From the NCBI RefSeq assembly GCF_001269905.1, contig NZ_LHVK01000008.1, positions 548,919 through 612,918 of the forward strand: a stretch of 64,000 nt of DNA. The letters are read 5' to 3'. Every line of letters begins with the position of its first letter. Position 1 is the stretch's first letter. Source of the stretch: Pseudomonas corrugata (GTDB lineage: Bacteria > Pseudomonadota > Gammaproteobacteria > Pseudomonadales > Pseudomonadaceae). This document shows positions 1 through 9,716 of the stretch, piece after piece. The position numbers were made by a program, and so were the translations under genes. The notes beneath the pieces were generated by a model that searched no databases, was not told the DNA's origin, and was given only the letters and a program-made list of their open reading frames with translations.

Positions 1-1
1 G

Positions 2-472
2 TTGGAAGTCGGTACGTTCACCGGCTACAGCGCGCTGTGCATGGCCTCGGTCCTGCCGCAGGATGGTTCGTTGATCTGTTGCGATATTCCCGGTGACTAC
101 AACGCCGTGGCGCTGCGCTATTGGCGCGAAGCCGGGCTGGCCGAGCGGATCGAGCTGCGCCTGGCGCCGGCACTGGAAACCCTCGACGACCTTGAGCGCC
201 AAGGGCAGGGCGGCACGTTCGACCTGATCTTCATCGATGCTGACAAGGCCAACTACCCGGCTTACCTGGAACGCGCGCTACGGTTGCTGCGCGCAGGTGG
301 GCTGGTGATGTTCGATAACACGCTGTGGAGCGGTCGGGTGCTGGAAGCCCAGCCCCAGAGCGAAGACACCCGCGCCATCCAGGCCCTGAACCGCGCCTTG
401 AAGGATGACCGGCGGGTAGATTTGTCGCTGTTGCCGTTGGGAGATGGGTTGACCTTGTGTCGTAAGCTTTAA
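2..472 (+). CDS. SAM-dependent O-methyltransferase, 5' end cut off by the window
   Basis: The visible 156 residues are the C-terminal two thirds of a family 3 (catechol/caffeoyl-CoA type) O-methyltransferase, which moves a methyl group from SAM to a hydroxyl. The frame opens with the SAM-binding loop LEVGTFTGYSA, later has IFIDADKANYPAY, the acidic metal/catechol-binding segment of the family, and then VMFDNTLWSGRV. The first in-frame TTG is inside the SAM motif, so it is not a start; the true start lies upstream of base 1. The gene ends at TAA 470-472. The substrate cannot be told from the sequence. Confidence 0.85.
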   Translation: MEVGTFTGYSALCMASVLPQDGSLICCDIPGDYNAVALRYWREAGLAERIELRLAPALETLDDLERQGQGGTFDLIFIDADKANYPAYLERALRLLRAGGLVMFDNTLWSGRVLEAQPQSEDTRAIQALNRALKDDRRVDLSLLPLGDGLTLCRKL

Positions 473-496
473 TTATGATTTCTGGTCGGATGATGT

Positions 497-629
497 TGTG
501 GCGAGGGGATTTATCCCCGCTGGGGGGCGAAGCAGCCCTATATCCTGAGACCTCGGTGTGTCAGACAGATTGAGTTGACTGGTTTGGGGCTGCTGCGCAG
601 CCCAGCGGGGATAAATCCCCTCGCCACAG
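497..629. repeat. Paired inverted REP-like element, family A
   Basis: Two copies of a unit reading TGGCGAGGGGATTTATCCCC, here and in inverted orientation near 604-628, face each other across about 80 bases. Each unit is itself a short hairpin (GGGGAT-TT-ATCCCC). The same unit recurs at 20044-20137. It lies between the converging ends of the methyltransferase and the dehydrogenase genes, a usual place for Pseudomonas REP pairs. Confidence 0.85.
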
Positions 630-653
630 AGTTGTCCGCAGGTCATCGGTGGT

Positions 654-1964
654 TCATTTACCCGACACCCGCCATACCTTGTTCCCCACATCATCGGCCA
701 CCAGCAACCCGCCCTGCTTGTCGATCACCACGCCTACCGGTCGGCCCTGGGCTTTTTCATCTGCGTTCAGGAAACCGGTCAGCACATCCACGGGTTTTCC
801 TGCCGGTTTGCCGCTGTTGAAGGGTACGAAAATCACTTTGTAGCCACTGTGGGGCTTACGGTTCCAGGAACCATGCTGGCCAATGAATGCGCCTTCGGTG
901 AAGGGCGCAGGCAGGGCACTGCCTTCGGCGAAAGTCAGGCCCAGTGAGGCTGTGTGTGGGCCGACCGCGTAGTCTGGGGCGATGGCTTTCGCCACCAGTG
1001 CCGGGTTCTGTGGCTCGACCCGCACGTCAACATGCTGACCATAATAGCTGTAGGGCCACCCATAAAAGGCGCCGTCCTTGACCGAGGTGATGTAGTCCGG
1101 CACCAGGTCGCTGCCGATCTCATCCCGCTCGTTCACTGCGGTCCACAAGGCACCGCTGCGCGGTTCCCAGGCCAGGCCGTTAGGGTTGCGCAGGCCGGAA
1201 GCGAAAATGCGGTGATTGCCGGTGGCGCGGTCCACTTCCCAGATCGCCGCGCGGCCTTCCTCCGCCTCCATGCCATTTTCCGCGACGTTGCTGTTCGAGC
1301 CGGTGGTGACGTAAAGCTTGCTGCCGTCACGGCTGGCGATCACGTTCTTGGTCCAGTGGTGATTGATGGTGCCACCTGGCAGATCGATGACCTTGGTCGG
1401 CTGCGCTTTGATTTGCGTGTCGCCGTCCTTGTAGGGGAAACGGATCAACTGGTCGGTGTCGGCCACATACAGGTCATTGCCAACCAATGTCATGCCGAAT
1501 GGCGAATTGAGGTTTTCCAGGAATACCGTGCGGGTTTCGGCGATGCCATCGTGATCGGCATCACGCAACAACGTAATGCGATTGGGGCTGGGGACGCCGG
1601 CGCCGGCGCGCCCCATGACTTTTTTCATCACCCAGCCACGGATGCCCTTGGCATCGTCCGGTTTGGGCGGGGCATTGGTTTCCGCCACCAGCACGTCGCC
1701 ATTGGGCAGCACGTAGAGCCAGCGTGGGTGGTCCAGGCCTTCGGCGAACGCCACCACTTTCAGGCCTTCGGCCGCGGTTGGTTTGGCGCCCTGGGGCCAC
1801 CCGACGGCTTCGGCGATATTGACGGTAGGGACCAGGGTCTTGTTCGGTTCGGGCAGTTTTGGCGATGGGCCGGTGCCGTCGGAGACTTGCAGTGTGGAAG
1901 ACTCGCCACAAGCGACAAGCCCTGCGGCGAGGGCGATGATCAGAAGGTGCGGTGGCTTGAGCAT
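654..1964 (-). CDS. GSDH/sorbosone dehydrogenase-family beta-propeller lipoprotein
   Basis: This 436-residue protein has a lipoprotein signal peptide with lipobox LVAC (Cys about 19), so it should be anchored on the periplasmic side. The rest matches the glucose/sorbosone dehydrogenase family: a six-bladed propeller with [59 protein letters not shown] and [15 protein letters not shown]. Family members oxidise sugars with PQQ, but many members' substrates are unproven. The start has AGGGAAG about 7 bases upstream. It is a single gene that converges with the methyltransferase gene across a REP pair. Confidence 0.85.
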   Translation of the reverse strand: MLKPPHLLIIALAAGLVACGESSTLQVSDGTGPSPKLPEPNKTLVPTVNIAEAVGWPQGAKPTAAEGLKVVAFAEGLDHPRWLYVLPNGDVLVAETNAPPKPDDAKGIRGWVMKKVMGRAGAGVPSPNRITLLRDADHDGIAETRTVFLENLNSPFGMTLVGNDLYVADTDQLIRFPYKDGDTQIKAQPTKVIDLPGGTINHHWTKNVIASRDGSKLYVTTGSNSNVAENGMEAEEGRAAIWEVDRATGNHRIFASGLRNPNGLAWEPRSGALWTAVNERDEIGSDLVPDYITSVKDGAFYGWPYSYYGQHVDVRVEPQNPALVAKAIAPDYAVGPHTASLGLTFAEGSALPAPFTEGAFIGQHGSWNRKPHSGYKVIFVPFNSGKPAGKPVDVLTGFLNADEKAQGRPVGVVIDKQGGLLVADDVGNKVWRVSGK

Positions 1965-2030
1965 GCTGGCTTCCCTATGAATGCATGTGGTTATTCATAG
2001 AGAAGCATATACCGGCGATGGTTCAACCGG

Positions 2031-2615
2031 TCAGCCGTGAGCCTGCTTGAACAGCACGGCGATGCCCGGATGGTAGTGACCGGCCTCGTTGCGCAACTTG
2101 CGATAGTTGTAAGGGAAGTACCAGGCCACGGCGCAGGTGTTCTCCTTTTGCAAGTCATCGATCATATCCTGCAGTTCTTCAGGTGTAGCGCTTTGCTGGG
2201 CTTTTTGCGGGGCGACGAACAGGCAGCCCAGCTTCAGGTCAGTGGCGTAGCTGATGCGCTTGGCATCGCTGGTGACATCCTGCAGGGGTTGGGTCAGGTT
2301 GAGGCTCTTGACCTTCGGCCAGCGTTGGGTGGCCTGGATGAACGCTCGATCCTCGGCGCCGGCAATGAACAGGTCGGCAGTGACATTGCGTTCACCTTCT
2401 TCATTCTGCTTACGGGTCGCGGTGTTCTGCAGCGTGATCATCTCGGCCATCCAGGCGGCGGCCGAGAGCAGCCCGAGGTTGGCCTTTTCATCGAACCAGT
2501 AAGGCGTATCGTTATCGCCGCGCACGGCGTTGTAACGGTCGATACAGTCAAACCAGCGTTCCAGCACCGGGCGCAGGAATTCCAGCCTTGGATTGCTGAT
2601 GATCATGCCTTGCAT
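2031..2615 (-). CDS. Conserved hypothetical protein, about 194 residues
   Basis: I do not recognise a family. The start at 2615 (MQGMIISNPRL) was chosen because AGAGGG lies 8 bases upstream; an in-frame ATG 54 bases earlier lacks such a site. The product is soluble and Trp/Tyr-rich (PYWFDEKANLGLLSAAAWMAEM, CAVAWYFPYNYRKLR, HYHPGIAVLF), with no signal peptide or membrane segment. It is transcribed away from the cobalamin operon. No function is inferred. Confidence 0.7.
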   Translation of the reverse strand: MQGMIISNPRLEFLRPVLERWFDCIDRYNAVRGDNDTPYWFDEKANLGLLSAAAWMAEMITLQNTATRKQNEEGERNVTADLFIAGAEDRAFIQATQRWPKVKSLNLTQPLQDVTSDAKRISYATDLKLGCLFVAPQKAQQSATPEELQDMIDDLQKENTCAVAWYFPYNYRKLRNEAGHYHPGIAVLFKQAHG

Positions 2616-2784
2616 GTTTTTGCCCTCTTGTTTTTGTGATATCGGGTCGTAATGCCTATTTGATATCACTTGCCGCAGCGTGACACAAGATTGGCGTCAC
2701 TTTATTGATCCAGGCCCATAATCAATGCTGGGCCCACGGCGGCTTTAATTGACGCTCCACCCCCAACCCTCTAACCTTCGCGAC

Positions 2785-2965
2785 TTGTTTCAGGTGCTCT
2801 GTGACCCTGGTCGACAGAGTGAAACAGGGAAGCCGGTGATAACCCGGCGCTGCCCCCGCAACGGTAAATGAGTCAAAGCTGCCAGCAAGCCACTGTGTCT
2901 CGACATGGGAAGGCGCGCAGCCCGGCATCACGCCGCTCATGAGCCCGGAGACCGGCCTGATTCAT
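2785..2965 (+). promoter_or_regulatory. Adenosylcobalamin riboswitch
   Basis: The leader of the cob operon holds the conserved cobalamin aptamer blocks in order: GAAACAGGGAAGCCGGTG near 2821, then GCTGCCCCCGCAACGGTAA near 2849 with the invariant CCCGCAACGGT, then AGTC and GCCACTG, and the B12 box AGCCCGGAGACCGGCC ending near 2956. A hairpin GGCATC/GATGCC follows at about 2970-2991, about 50 bases before the cobO ribosome site, which fits control of translation or early termination. High adenosylcobalamin should repress the downstream operon. Confidence 0.95.
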
Positions 2966-3055
2966 CCAGCGGCATCACGGTGGGCGATGCCAGGCTTGTT
3001 GCCGTCTTTTCCTGTGCCCGCCTGCCGTTATCCAGTTCCCAACGGAGGCTTCCCC

Positions 3056-3682
3056 ATGACCGGCTCCCCCAATACAGATGCGTCCGACCGCGACGAGCGT
3101 CACCTGGCGCGCATGCTGCGCAAGAAAGCCGTGATCGACGAGCGCATTGCCAATTCCCCGAACGAATGCGGCTTGTTGCTGGTGCTGACCGGCAATGGCA
3201 AGGGCAAGAGCAGTTCGGCATTCGGCATGCTGGCCCGAGCCATGGGACATGGGATGCAATGTGGCGTGGTGCAGTTCATCAAGGGCCGCAACAGCACTGG
3301 TGAGGAGTTGTTCTTCCGGCGCTTCCCGGAGCAGGTGCGCTTTCATGTCATGGGCGAAGGGTTTACCTGGGAAACCCAGGATCGACAGCGCGACATCGCA
3401 GCCGCCGAAGCGGCTTGGGCGGTGTCGCGCCAGTTGCTGAGCGACCCGTCCATTGGCCTGGTGGTGCTCGACGAACTGAACATTGCCCTCAAGCACGGTT
3501 ACCTCGATCTCGATCAGGTCCTGAGCGATCTGCAGGCGCGTCCCCCCATGCAGCATGTCGTGGTGACCGGTCGCGGCGCCAAGCCGGAAATGATCGAGCT
3601 GGCGGACACCGTCACCGAAATGGGCATGATCAAGCACGCCTTCCAGGCCGGCATCAAGGCACAGAAAGGCGTCGAACTGTGA
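3056..3682 (+). CDS. cobO: Cob(I)yrinic acid a,c-diamide adenosyltransferase
   Basis: The 208-residue CobO/BtuR protein adds the 5'-deoxyadenosyl group from ATP to the cobalt of the corrin ring. Its P-loop variant VLTGNGKGKSS is near residue 46, and VVLDELNIALKHGYL is the second nucleotide-site segment. The start at 3056 has CGGAGG 9 bases upstream; in-frame ATGs further up lie inside the riboswitch region. It is first in a ten-gene cobalamin operon, and its TGA overlaps the GTG start of cobB. Confidence 0.95.
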   Translation: MTGSPNTDASDRDERHLARMLRKKAVIDERIANSPNECGLLLVLTGNGKGKSSSAFGMLARAMGHGMQCGVVQFIKGRNSTGEELFFRRFPEQVRFHVMGEGFTWETQDRQRDIAAAEAAWAVSRQLLSDPSIGLVVLDELNIALKHGYLDLDQVLSDLQARPPMQHVVVTGRGAKPEMIELADTVTEMGMIKHAFQAGIKAQKGVEL

Positions 3683-5079
3683 GTGACGCTTCGTTTCCGG
3701 ACCGCCAATGCCCGGCGGTGCTGATTGCCGCCCCGGCGTCGGGGCAAGGCAAGACTACGGTCACCGCCGCCCTGGCCCGGTTGCATCGCAACCAGGGACG
3801 CAAGGTGCGCGTATTCAAATGCGGCCCTGATTTCCTCGACCCGATGATTCTGGAGCGTGCCAGCGGCGCACCGGTCTATCAATTGGACATGTGGATGGTC
3901 GGCGAGCAGGAAAGCCGACGGCTGTTGTGGGAAGCCGCCGCCGAAGCGGACCTGATCCTGATCGAAGGGGTGATGGGGCTGTTCGACGGCACGCCGTCCA
4001 GTGCCGACCTGGCGCGGCATTTCGGCGTTCCGGTGCTGGCGGTGATCGACGGCACGGCCATGGCCCAGACCTTTGGTGCCCTGGCCCTCGGGCTGGCGCG
4101 CTATCAGCCGGACCTGCCCTTCGCCGGCGTGCTGGCCAACCGTGTCGGCACCGTGCGCCATGCGCAATTGCTCGAAGGCAGCCTCACAGAAGGCTTGCGC
4201 TGGTACGGCGCGCTGTCCCGGGAAACCGGAATCGAACTGCCGAGTCGTCACCTCGGGCTGGTCCAGGCCAGCGAGCTGAATGACCTGGACCTGCGCCTCG
4301 ACGCCGCAGCCGAAGCCTTGGCCAGCAGTTGCGAAGTGACGCTCCCGCCGGCGGTTACGTTCGCCGCCCCCGAGGTGATTGCCGCGCAGCCGTGGCTCGA
4401 CGGGGTCCGCATTGCTGTGGCCCGGGACGAAGCGTTTGCCTTCACCTATGGCGCGAGCCTCGATCTGCTACGAGCTATGGGCGCGCAGTTGCGCTTTTTT
4501 TCACCCATCCACGATCGCGAGCTGCCCGAGGCGGACAGCCTGTACCTGCCTGGCGGTTATCCTGAGCTGCATCACCTTGCCCTGGCGCAGAACGCGCCGA
4601 TGCTGACGGCGATCCGTGCTCACCACAACGCCGGCAAACCGTTGTTGGCGGAGTGCGGCGGCATGCTGTATCTGCTGGACTCACTGACCGACGTCGAGGG
4701 CAATCGCGCCGAGCTGCTCGGCTTGCTCGCCGGTGACGCGCAGATGCAGAAGCGCCTGGCCGCCCTGGCGTTGCAATCGGTGGAATTGCCGGAAGGTAAT
4801 CTGCGCGGACATACCTACCACCATTCGCTGACCAGCACTGAGCTGGAGCCGATCGCCCGTGGTCATAGCCCTAACGGTGGGCGTGGCGCGGAGGCGGTGT
4901 TCCGGCAGGGGCGGATGACGGCCTCCTATGTGCATTTCTATTTTCCGTCGAATCCGAGGGCCATCGCCGCGCTGTTGGCGCCGGACCCTGAAGCCGCTTT
5001 CGCAAGCAAGCCCGCTCCCAGGTTGGATGGGTGTTCACAATTCCCTGTGGGAGCGGGCTTGCTCGCGAAGAGGCCATGA
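3679..5079 (+). CDS. cobB: Cobyrinate a,c-diamide synthase with a repeat-encoded C-terminal tail
   Basis: CobB amidates the a and c side chains of (hydrogeno)cobyrinate using glutamine and ATP. The 466-residue protein has the N-terminal P-loop IAAPASGQGKTTVTAAL and a C-terminal class I glutaminase-like domain with nucleophile Cys in LLAECGGMLYLLD. The GTG start overlaps the cobO stop (GTGA), so coupled translation is likely. The family normally ends soon after the YVHFYFPSNP segment; here about 30 further residues (from DPEAAFASKPAP on) are encoded by a REP pair, and the resulting stop TGA overlaps the bluB ATG. See finding. Confidence 0.95.
   Translation: MSDASFPDRQCPAVLIAAPASGQGKTTVTAALARLHRNQGRKVRVFKCGPDFLDPMILERASGAPVYQLDMWMVGEQESRRLLWEAAAEADLILIEGVMGLFDGTPSSADLARHFGVPVLAVIDGTAMAQTFGALALGLARYQPDLPFAGVLANRVGTVRHAQLLEGSLTEGLRWYGALSRETGIELPSRHLGLVQASELNDLDLRLDAAAEALASSCEVTLPPAVTFAAPEVIAAQPWLDGVRIAVARDEAFAFTYGASLDLLRAMGAQLRFFSPIHDRELPEADSLYLPGGYPELHHLALAQNAPMLTAIRAHHNAGKPLLAECGGMLYLLDSLTDVEGNRAELLGLLAGDAQMQKRLAALALQSVELPEGNLRGHTYHHSLTSTELEPIARGHSPNGGRGAEAVFRQGRMTASYVHFYFPSNPRAIAALLAPDPEAAFASKPAPRLDGCSQFPVGAGLLAKRP
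4995..5071. repeat. Paired REP element, family B, inside the end of cobB
   Basis: Two inverted units (TTCGCAAGCAAGCCCGCTCC near 4999 and GGAGCGGGCTTGCTCGCGAA near 5050) face each other across about 30 bases. Unlike every other pair in this window it is within reading frame: it codes the last part of CobB and runs to 5 bases before the bluB start. Confidence 0.9.
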
Positions 5080-5726
5080 CTGACAACGCATTTCCTAAGG
5101 CCGAACGCGACGCCATCTACCGCGCCATCGCCGAACGCCGCGACATGCGGCATTTCACCGGTGGCACCGTGGAACCGCAGTTGCTGCGCCGTCTGCTGGA
5201 AGCCGCTCATCAGGCGCCGAGCGTGGGCCTGATGCAACCTTGGCGGTTCATCCGCATCAGTGATCGCGCCCTGCGGGCCGATATCCGGGCATTGGTGGAG
5301 CAGGAGCGCATTCGCACCGCCGAGGCCCTGGGCGAACGCAGCGATGAGTTCATGAAACTCAAGGTCGAAGGCATCAATGACTGCGCCGAAGTGCTGGTGG
5401 CGGCGTTGATGGATGACCGCGAGCGACACATCTTCGGCCGTCGGACCTTGCCGGAGATGGACCTCGCCTCGCTGTCCTGCGCGATCCAGAATCTGTGGCT
5501 GGCTTCCCGCGCCGAAGGGCTGGGGATGGGCTGGGTTTCGCTGTTCGAGCCCCAGGCCCTGGCCGATCTGCTGGGCCTGCCTGCGGGTGCCAAGCCCCTG
5601 GCGGTACTCTGCCTCGGCCCGGTGGAGGGGTTTTATCCGGCACCGATGCTCGCCCTGGAAGGCTGGGCACAACCGCGTTCACTCAATGAACTGCTCTATG
5701 AAAACCGTTGGGGAGTGAACCCATGA
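5076..5726 (+). CDS. bluB: 5,6-dimethylbenzimidazole synthase
   Basis: BluB is a nitroreductase-fold enzyme that breaks reduced FMN with oxygen to give dimethylbenzimidazole, the lower ligand of B12. The 216-residue protein has the flavin-binding start [14 protein letters not shown], then [17 protein letters not shown], and [11 protein letters not shown]. The ATG overlaps the cobB stop (ATGA). Its translation signal, AAGAGG just upstream, is in the right arm of the REP pair. Its place in a cobalamin operon supports BluB rather than a general nitroreductase. It ends with an ATGA overlap into cbiB. Confidence 0.95.
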   Translation: MTDNAFPKAERDAIYRAIAERRDMRHFTGGTVEPQLLRRLLEAAHQAPSVGLMQPWRFIRISDRALRADIRALVEQERIRTAEALGERSDEFMKLKVEGINDCAEVLVAALMDDRERHIFGRRTLPEMDLASLSCAIQNLWLASRAEGLGMGWVSLFEPQALADLLGLPAGAKPLAVLCLGPVEGFYPAPMLALEGWAQPRSLNELLYENRWGVNP

Positions 5727-6631
5727 GTGTCGCGCTGCTCAGTGCCGCCGCCGTAGCGCTGGATGCATTGCTGGGTGAACCTCGGCGTTGGCATCCGCTG
5801 GTGGCGTTCGGCCGCTTTGCTGATCGCATCGAGCAACGCTTCAACTCCGGTGGGCGCGGCTGGCGCAGCCACGGGGTCACGGCGTGGGTCATTGCGGTGG
5901 TGCCGCTGACCCTGCTCGCCACGGCCCTGTCCTGGGCGCCGCTGGTGGGTTGGCTGGTGGATATCCTGGCGTTGTACTGCGCCCTCGGCCTGCGCAGCCT
6001 CGGCGAGCATGTCGAGCCGGTGGCCCGGGCGTTGCGCAGCGGCGATCTGGACGAAGCACGCAAGCGCGTCGGCTATCTGGTCAGCCGCGAAACCCGTGGG
6101 CTGGACGAAACCGCCGTCGCCCGCGCGGCCACCGAGTCAGTACTGGAGAACGGCAGCGACGCGGTATTCGCCGCGCTGTTCTGGTTCGCCGTGGCGGGTG
6201 CGCCCGGCGTGGTGTTGTATCGCCTGAGCAATACCCTCGACGCCATGTGGGGCTATCGCAACGAACGCTTCGAGCGCTTTGGCTGGGCCGCGGCAAAGAT
6301 CGACGACGTGCTCAACTACATTCCGGCGCGGCTGGTGGCGTTGACCTACGCGCTGCTGGGAAAAACCCGCCTGGCGCTCCGGTGTTGGCGCAGCCAGGGC
6401 CCTACCTGGGACAGCCCCAATGCGGGTCCTGTCATGGCCGCCGGTGCCGGCGCGCTGGGCGTCGAGCTGGGGGGCGCGGCGGTGTATCACGGTGAACTGC
6501 ACCAGCGCCCGCCACTGGGGGAGGGCGTACCGGCGAGCGCCGATTCCATTGATCGCGGCTGGCAACTGGTGCAGCGCGGCGTATGGTTGTGGTTGCTGAT
6601 TCTCTGCCTGGGAGCTGAGTTCTATGCTTGA
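5723..6631 (+). CDS. cobD: Adenosylcobinamide-phosphate synthase (CbiB; CobD in Pseudomonas naming)
   Basis: This 302-residue inner-membrane protein joins aminopropanol phosphate (or threonine phosphate) to adenosylcobyric acid. Seen are the family start [19 protein letters not shown], the segment [30 protein letters not shown], and several hydrophobic helices, one at the C-terminus. The ATG at 5723 overlaps the bluB stop by ATGA, and the gene overlaps cobC by 8 bases. The name clashes between systems: Salmonella CobD is the next gene's product. Confidence 0.95.
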   Translation: MSVALLSAAAVALDALLGEPRRWHPLVAFGRFADRIEQRFNSGGRGWRSHGVTAWVIAVVPLTLLATALSWAPLVGWLVDILALYCALGLRSLGEHVEPVARALRSGDLDEARKRVGYLVSRETRGLDETAVARAATESVLENGSDAVFAALFWFAVAGAPGVVLYRLSNTLDAMWGYRNERFERFGWAAAKIDDVLNYIPARLVALTYALLGKTRLALRCWRSQGPTWDSPNAGPVMAAGAGALGVELGGAAVYHGELHQRPPLGEGVPASADSIDRGWQLVQRGVWLWLLILCLGAEFYA

Positions 6632-7616
6632 GCACGGCGGGCGCCTGCGCAAGGCCGCCCGGCAATATGGTATTGCCGAGGTGGATTGGCTCGACCTGTC
6701 CAGCGGTCTGGCGCCGTGGCCGTTCGACGTCCCGACGATTCCATTGCGGGCCTGGGCGCGCCTGCCTGAAACCGATGACGGGTTGGAACAGGCCGCCTGC
6801 ATTTATTACGGGGCTGCTCATGTACTGCCGGTGGCCGGTTCGCAGATGGCGATCCAGCTGTTGCCGCGCCTGCGTCGCAGCGGCAAGGTCGGCGTATTGT
6901 CGCCCTGTTACGCCGAGCACGCCGAAGCCTGGCGCCGCAGCGGCTACATCGTGCGTGAGGTGCTGGAGTCGGAAGTGGATTTCTTCCTCGACAGTCTCGA
7001 CGTGCTGGTGGTGGTCAACCCGAACAATCCCACGGGCCTGAGCCTGAGCCCTGAGCGTTTGCTGGATTGGCACGCTCGATTGGCCCAGCGCGGCGGCTGG
7101 CTGGTGGTGGACGAAGCCTTCATGGATGTCACTCCGCAACTGAGCCTGGCAGCCCATGCCCATCAGGTGGGGCTCATCGTGTTGCGTTCGTTCGGCAAAT
7201 TCTTTGGCCTGGCCGGCGTTCGCCTGGGGTTTGTCCTGGCCGAGCAACATTTGCTCAGGTTGCTCGCCGAACAGGTCGGGCCGTGGGCGGTCAGCGGGCC
7301 GACCCGGGTCCTGGGCCAAGCTTGTTTACTCGATACCGCCGCTCAGAGCCGTCAGCGACAGCGCTGCGAAGATGCCAGTCAACGCCTGGCGCTGCTGCTG
7401 ACCCGTCACGGCTTCAAGCCCCAGGGTGGTTGCGCATTGTTCCAGTGGTTGGTCACTGAGTATGCCCAGAGGCTTCACGACTTCATGGCCCATCGGGGCA
7501 TTCTCCTGCGCTTGTTCACGAACAACAGCAGCCTGCGCTTCGGGTTGCCGGCCGACGATGCCGAATTCCTGCGCCTGGAACAGGCTTTCGAGGCCTACGC
7601 CGAGGATTTCCAATGA
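6624..7616 (+). CDS. cobC: L-threonine-O-3-phosphate decarboxylase (PLP enzyme)
   Basis: The 330-residue protein is a fold-type I aminotransferase-like enzyme that makes aminopropanol phosphate for the nucleotide loop. It starts [16 protein letters not shown], has the PLP-site segment [11 protein letters not shown], the Asp/Glu segment [10 protein letters not shown], and the Schiff-base lysine in [16 protein letters not shown]. It overlaps cobD by 8 bases and cobQ by ATGA. In Salmonella the orthologue is called CobD. Confidence 0.93.
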   Translation: MLEHGGRLRKAARQYGIAEVDWLDLSSGLAPWPFDVPTIPLRAWARLPETDDGLEQAACIYYGAAHVLPVAGSQMAIQLLPRLRRSGKVGVLSPCYAEHAEAWRRSGYIVREVLESEVDFFLDSLDVLVVVNPNNPTGLSLSPERLLDWHARLAQRGGWLVVDEAFMDVTPQLSLAAHAHQVGLIVLRSFGKFFGLAGVRLGFVLAEQHLLRLLAEQVGPWAVSGPTRVLGQACLLDTAAQSRQRQRCEDASQRLALLLTRHGFKPQGGCALFQWLVTEYAQRLHDFMAHRGILLRLFTNNSSLRFGLPADDAEFLRLEQAFEAYAEDFQ

Positions 7617-9064
7617 CCACAGTGATGGTGCAAGGCACCACGTCCGATGCCGGTAAAAGTACTCTGGTCACGGCGCTGTGCCGCTGGATCAGGCGTCAGG
7701 GCGTGAGTGTGGTGCCGTTCAAACCGCAGAACATGGCCCTCAACAGCGCAGTGACCACCGACGGTGGTGAAATCGGCCGCGCCCAGGCCGTGCAGGCCCA
7801 GGCGGCCGGCCTCGAGCCGCATACCGACATGAACCCGGTGCTGCTCAAGCCCAACAGCGACACGGGGGCCCAGGTCATCATCCATGGTCGTGCGGTCACC
7901 ACTATGAATGCCGTGGCCTATCACGATTACAAGGCCATCGCGATGCAGGCGGTGCTGGCTTCCCATGAGCGGCTGAGCGCAGCGTATCCGGTGGTGATGG
8001 TGGAGGGCGCGGGGTCGCCGGCCGAGATCAATCTGCGGGCCGGAGACATCGCCAACATGGGGTTTGCCGAAGCGGTGGACTGCCCCGTGCTGCTGATCGC
8101 CGATATCAATCGCGGTGGGGTATTCGCCCATCTGGTGGGCACCCTGGAACTGCTCTCGCCCAGCGAGCAGGCGCGGGTCAAGGGCTTCATCATCAACCGT
8201 TTTCGCGGCGACATCGCTTTGCTGCAACCGGGGCTGGACTGGCTGGAAGCCCGCACCGGCAAACCGGTGGTGGGGGTATTGCCCTACGTGATGGACCTGC
8301 ATCTGGAAGCCGAGGACGGGCTGGACCAGCGCCAAACCGACAAGGCCGAGCAGGTGCTCAAGGTGGTGGTGCCGGTTCTGCCTCGCCTCAGCAATCACAC
8401 CGATTTCGATCCGTTGCGCCTGCACCCGCAGGTTGACTTGCAATTCATCGGCCCCGGCGAGGCCATTACGCCAGCCGACCTGATCATCCTGCCGGGTTCG
8501 AAGAGCGTGCGCAGCGACCTGGCTCATCTGCGGGCCCATGGCTGGGAAGCGGCCATCCAGCGGCATCTGCGCTACGGCGGCAAGCTGCTGGGGATCTGCG
8601 GCGGCTTGCAGATGCTCGGCCAACAGGTTCACGATCCGCTGGGACTGGAAGGCGCGCCGGGCTCCAGCGACGGACTGGGGCTCCTGGCGTTCGAAACGAC
8701 TCTGGAGCACGAGAAGCAGCTGCGCAATGTCCGAGGACGATTGACCCTTGAGAATGCCGAGGTCAGTGGCTACGAGATCCATGCTGGCGTGACCGTCGGC
8801 CCGGCGCTGGAACAGCCCTTGGTGCAATTGGATGACGGCCGCTGCGACGGGGCCCGGAGCCTCGACGGACAGATTCTCGGCACCTACCTGCACGGCCTGT
8901 TCGAGTCGCCCGAGTCCAGCAGCGCCTTGTTGCGTTGGGCCGGGTTGGCCGATGTGCAAGCGGTGGATTACCACGGCTTGCGCGAGCGGGATATCGAGCG
9001 GCTGGCGGATCTGGTGGAGAAGCATCTGGATACAGGGTTGTTGCGTGAACTTTGTGGGATCTAG
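7613..9064 (+). CDS. cobQ: Cobyric acid synthase, glutamine-hydrolysing
   Basis: CobQ/CbiP amidates side chains b, d, e and g of adenosylcobyrinate a,c-diamide. The 483-residue protein has the N-terminal [21 protein letters not shown]-loop, [13 protein letters not shown], and a glutaminase domain with Cys in [13 protein letters not shown] and a late His in [11 protein letters not shown]. Length is typical. Its start overlaps the cobC stop (ATGA). A 130-base gap with a REP pair separates it from the next gene, the only real break in the operon. Confidence 0.95.
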   Translation: MTTVMVQGTTSDAGKSTLVTALCRWIRRQGVSVVPFKPQNMALNSAVTTDGGEIGRAQAVQAQAAGLEPHTDMNPVLLKPNSDTGAQVIIHGRAVTTMNAVAYHDYKAIAMQAVLASHERLSAAYPVVMVEGAGSPAEINLRAGDIANMGFAEAVDCPVLLIADINRGGVFAHLVGTLELLSPSEQARVKGFIINRFRGDIALLQPGLDWLEARTGKPVVGVLPYVMDLHLEAEDGLDQRQTDKAEQVLKVVVPVLPRLSNHTDFDPLRLHPQVDLQFIGPGEAITPADLIILPGSKSVRSDLAHLRAHGWEAAIQRHLRYGGKLLGICGGLQMLGQQVHDPLGLEGAPGSSDGLGLLAFETTLEHEKQLRNVRGRLTLENAEVSGYEIHAGVTVGPALEQPLVQLDDGRCDGARSLDGQILGTYLHGLFESPESSSALLRWAGLADVQAVDYHGLRERDIERLADLVEKHLDTGLLRELCGI

Positions 9065-9079
9065 GGTGGCTGGACTGGC

Positions 9080-9154
9080 CCTATCGCGAGCAGGCTCGCT
9101 CCCACAGGGGATTGCGGACACCGGGCCAATGTGGGGGCGAGCCCGCTCGCGATG
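9080..9154. repeat. Paired REP element, family B
   Basis: Inverted units TATCGCGAGCAGGCTCGCTC (9083 on) and GGGGGCGAGCCCGCTCGCGA (9132 on) in the cobQ-cobP gap. Such pairs between operon genes can stabilise or trim mRNA. Confidence 0.85.
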
Positions 9155-9194
9155 GGGCTGGCAGCAACACCGCCTATTTGAAAGGTAATACACC

Positions 9195-9716
9195 ATGCTC
9201 CAACTGATCCTCGGCGGCGCCCGCTCCGGCAAGAGTCGCCTGGCTGAAAAACTCGCAGTGGACACTCGCTTGCCGGTGACCTACATCGCCACCAGCCAAC
9301 CCCTGGATGGCGAGATGAATGAGCGAGTCGCCCTGCATCGCGCGCGTCGGCCGGCCGAATGGGCGTTGGTGGAAGAGCCGCTGGCCCTGGCCCGGGTGTT
9401 GCGGGACAACGCCGCGCCGGGACACTGCCTGCTGGTGGATTGCCTGACCCTGTGGCTGACCAATCTGCTGATGCTCGACGACGCCCGGCAACTGGGTATG
9501 GAGCGCGATGCCTTGCTGGACTGTGTAGCCGCGCTGCCCGGTGAAATCATTTTTGTCAGCAACGAGACCGGAATGGGTGTCGTGCCGCTGGGCGAGCTGA
9601 CTCGCCGTTATGTCGATGAAGCCGGTTGGCTGCATCAAGCCTTGGCCGAACGTTGTCAGCGTGTTGTGCTGACCGTAGCCGGCCTGCCCCTGACCCTTAA
9701 AGGTACTGCGTTATGA
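9195..9716 (+). CDS. cobP: Adenosylcobinamide kinase / adenosylcobinamide-phosphate guanylyltransferase
   Basis: This 173-residue bifunctional enzyme (CobP, called CobU in Salmonella) phosphorylates adenosylcobinamide and then makes the GDP derivative. It starts with the P-loop [19 protein letters not shown], followed by [29 protein letters not shown] and [15 protein letters not shown], all family motifs. It overlaps cobT by ATGA. A REP pair sits upstream. Confidence 0.95.
   Translation: MLQLILGGARSGKSRLAEKLAVDTRLPVTYIATSQPLDGEMNERVALHRARRPAEWALVEEPLALARVLRDNAAPGHCLLVDCLTLWLTNLLMLDDARQLGMERDALLDCVAALPGEIIFVSNETGMGVVPLGELTRRYVDEAGWLHQALAERCQRVVLTVAGLPLTLKGTAL

Noticed and set aside
4100..4284. 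Alternative frames in cobB (68-130 codons)
   Set aside because: Overlap fully with the well-supported CobB frame and have no ribosome sites.
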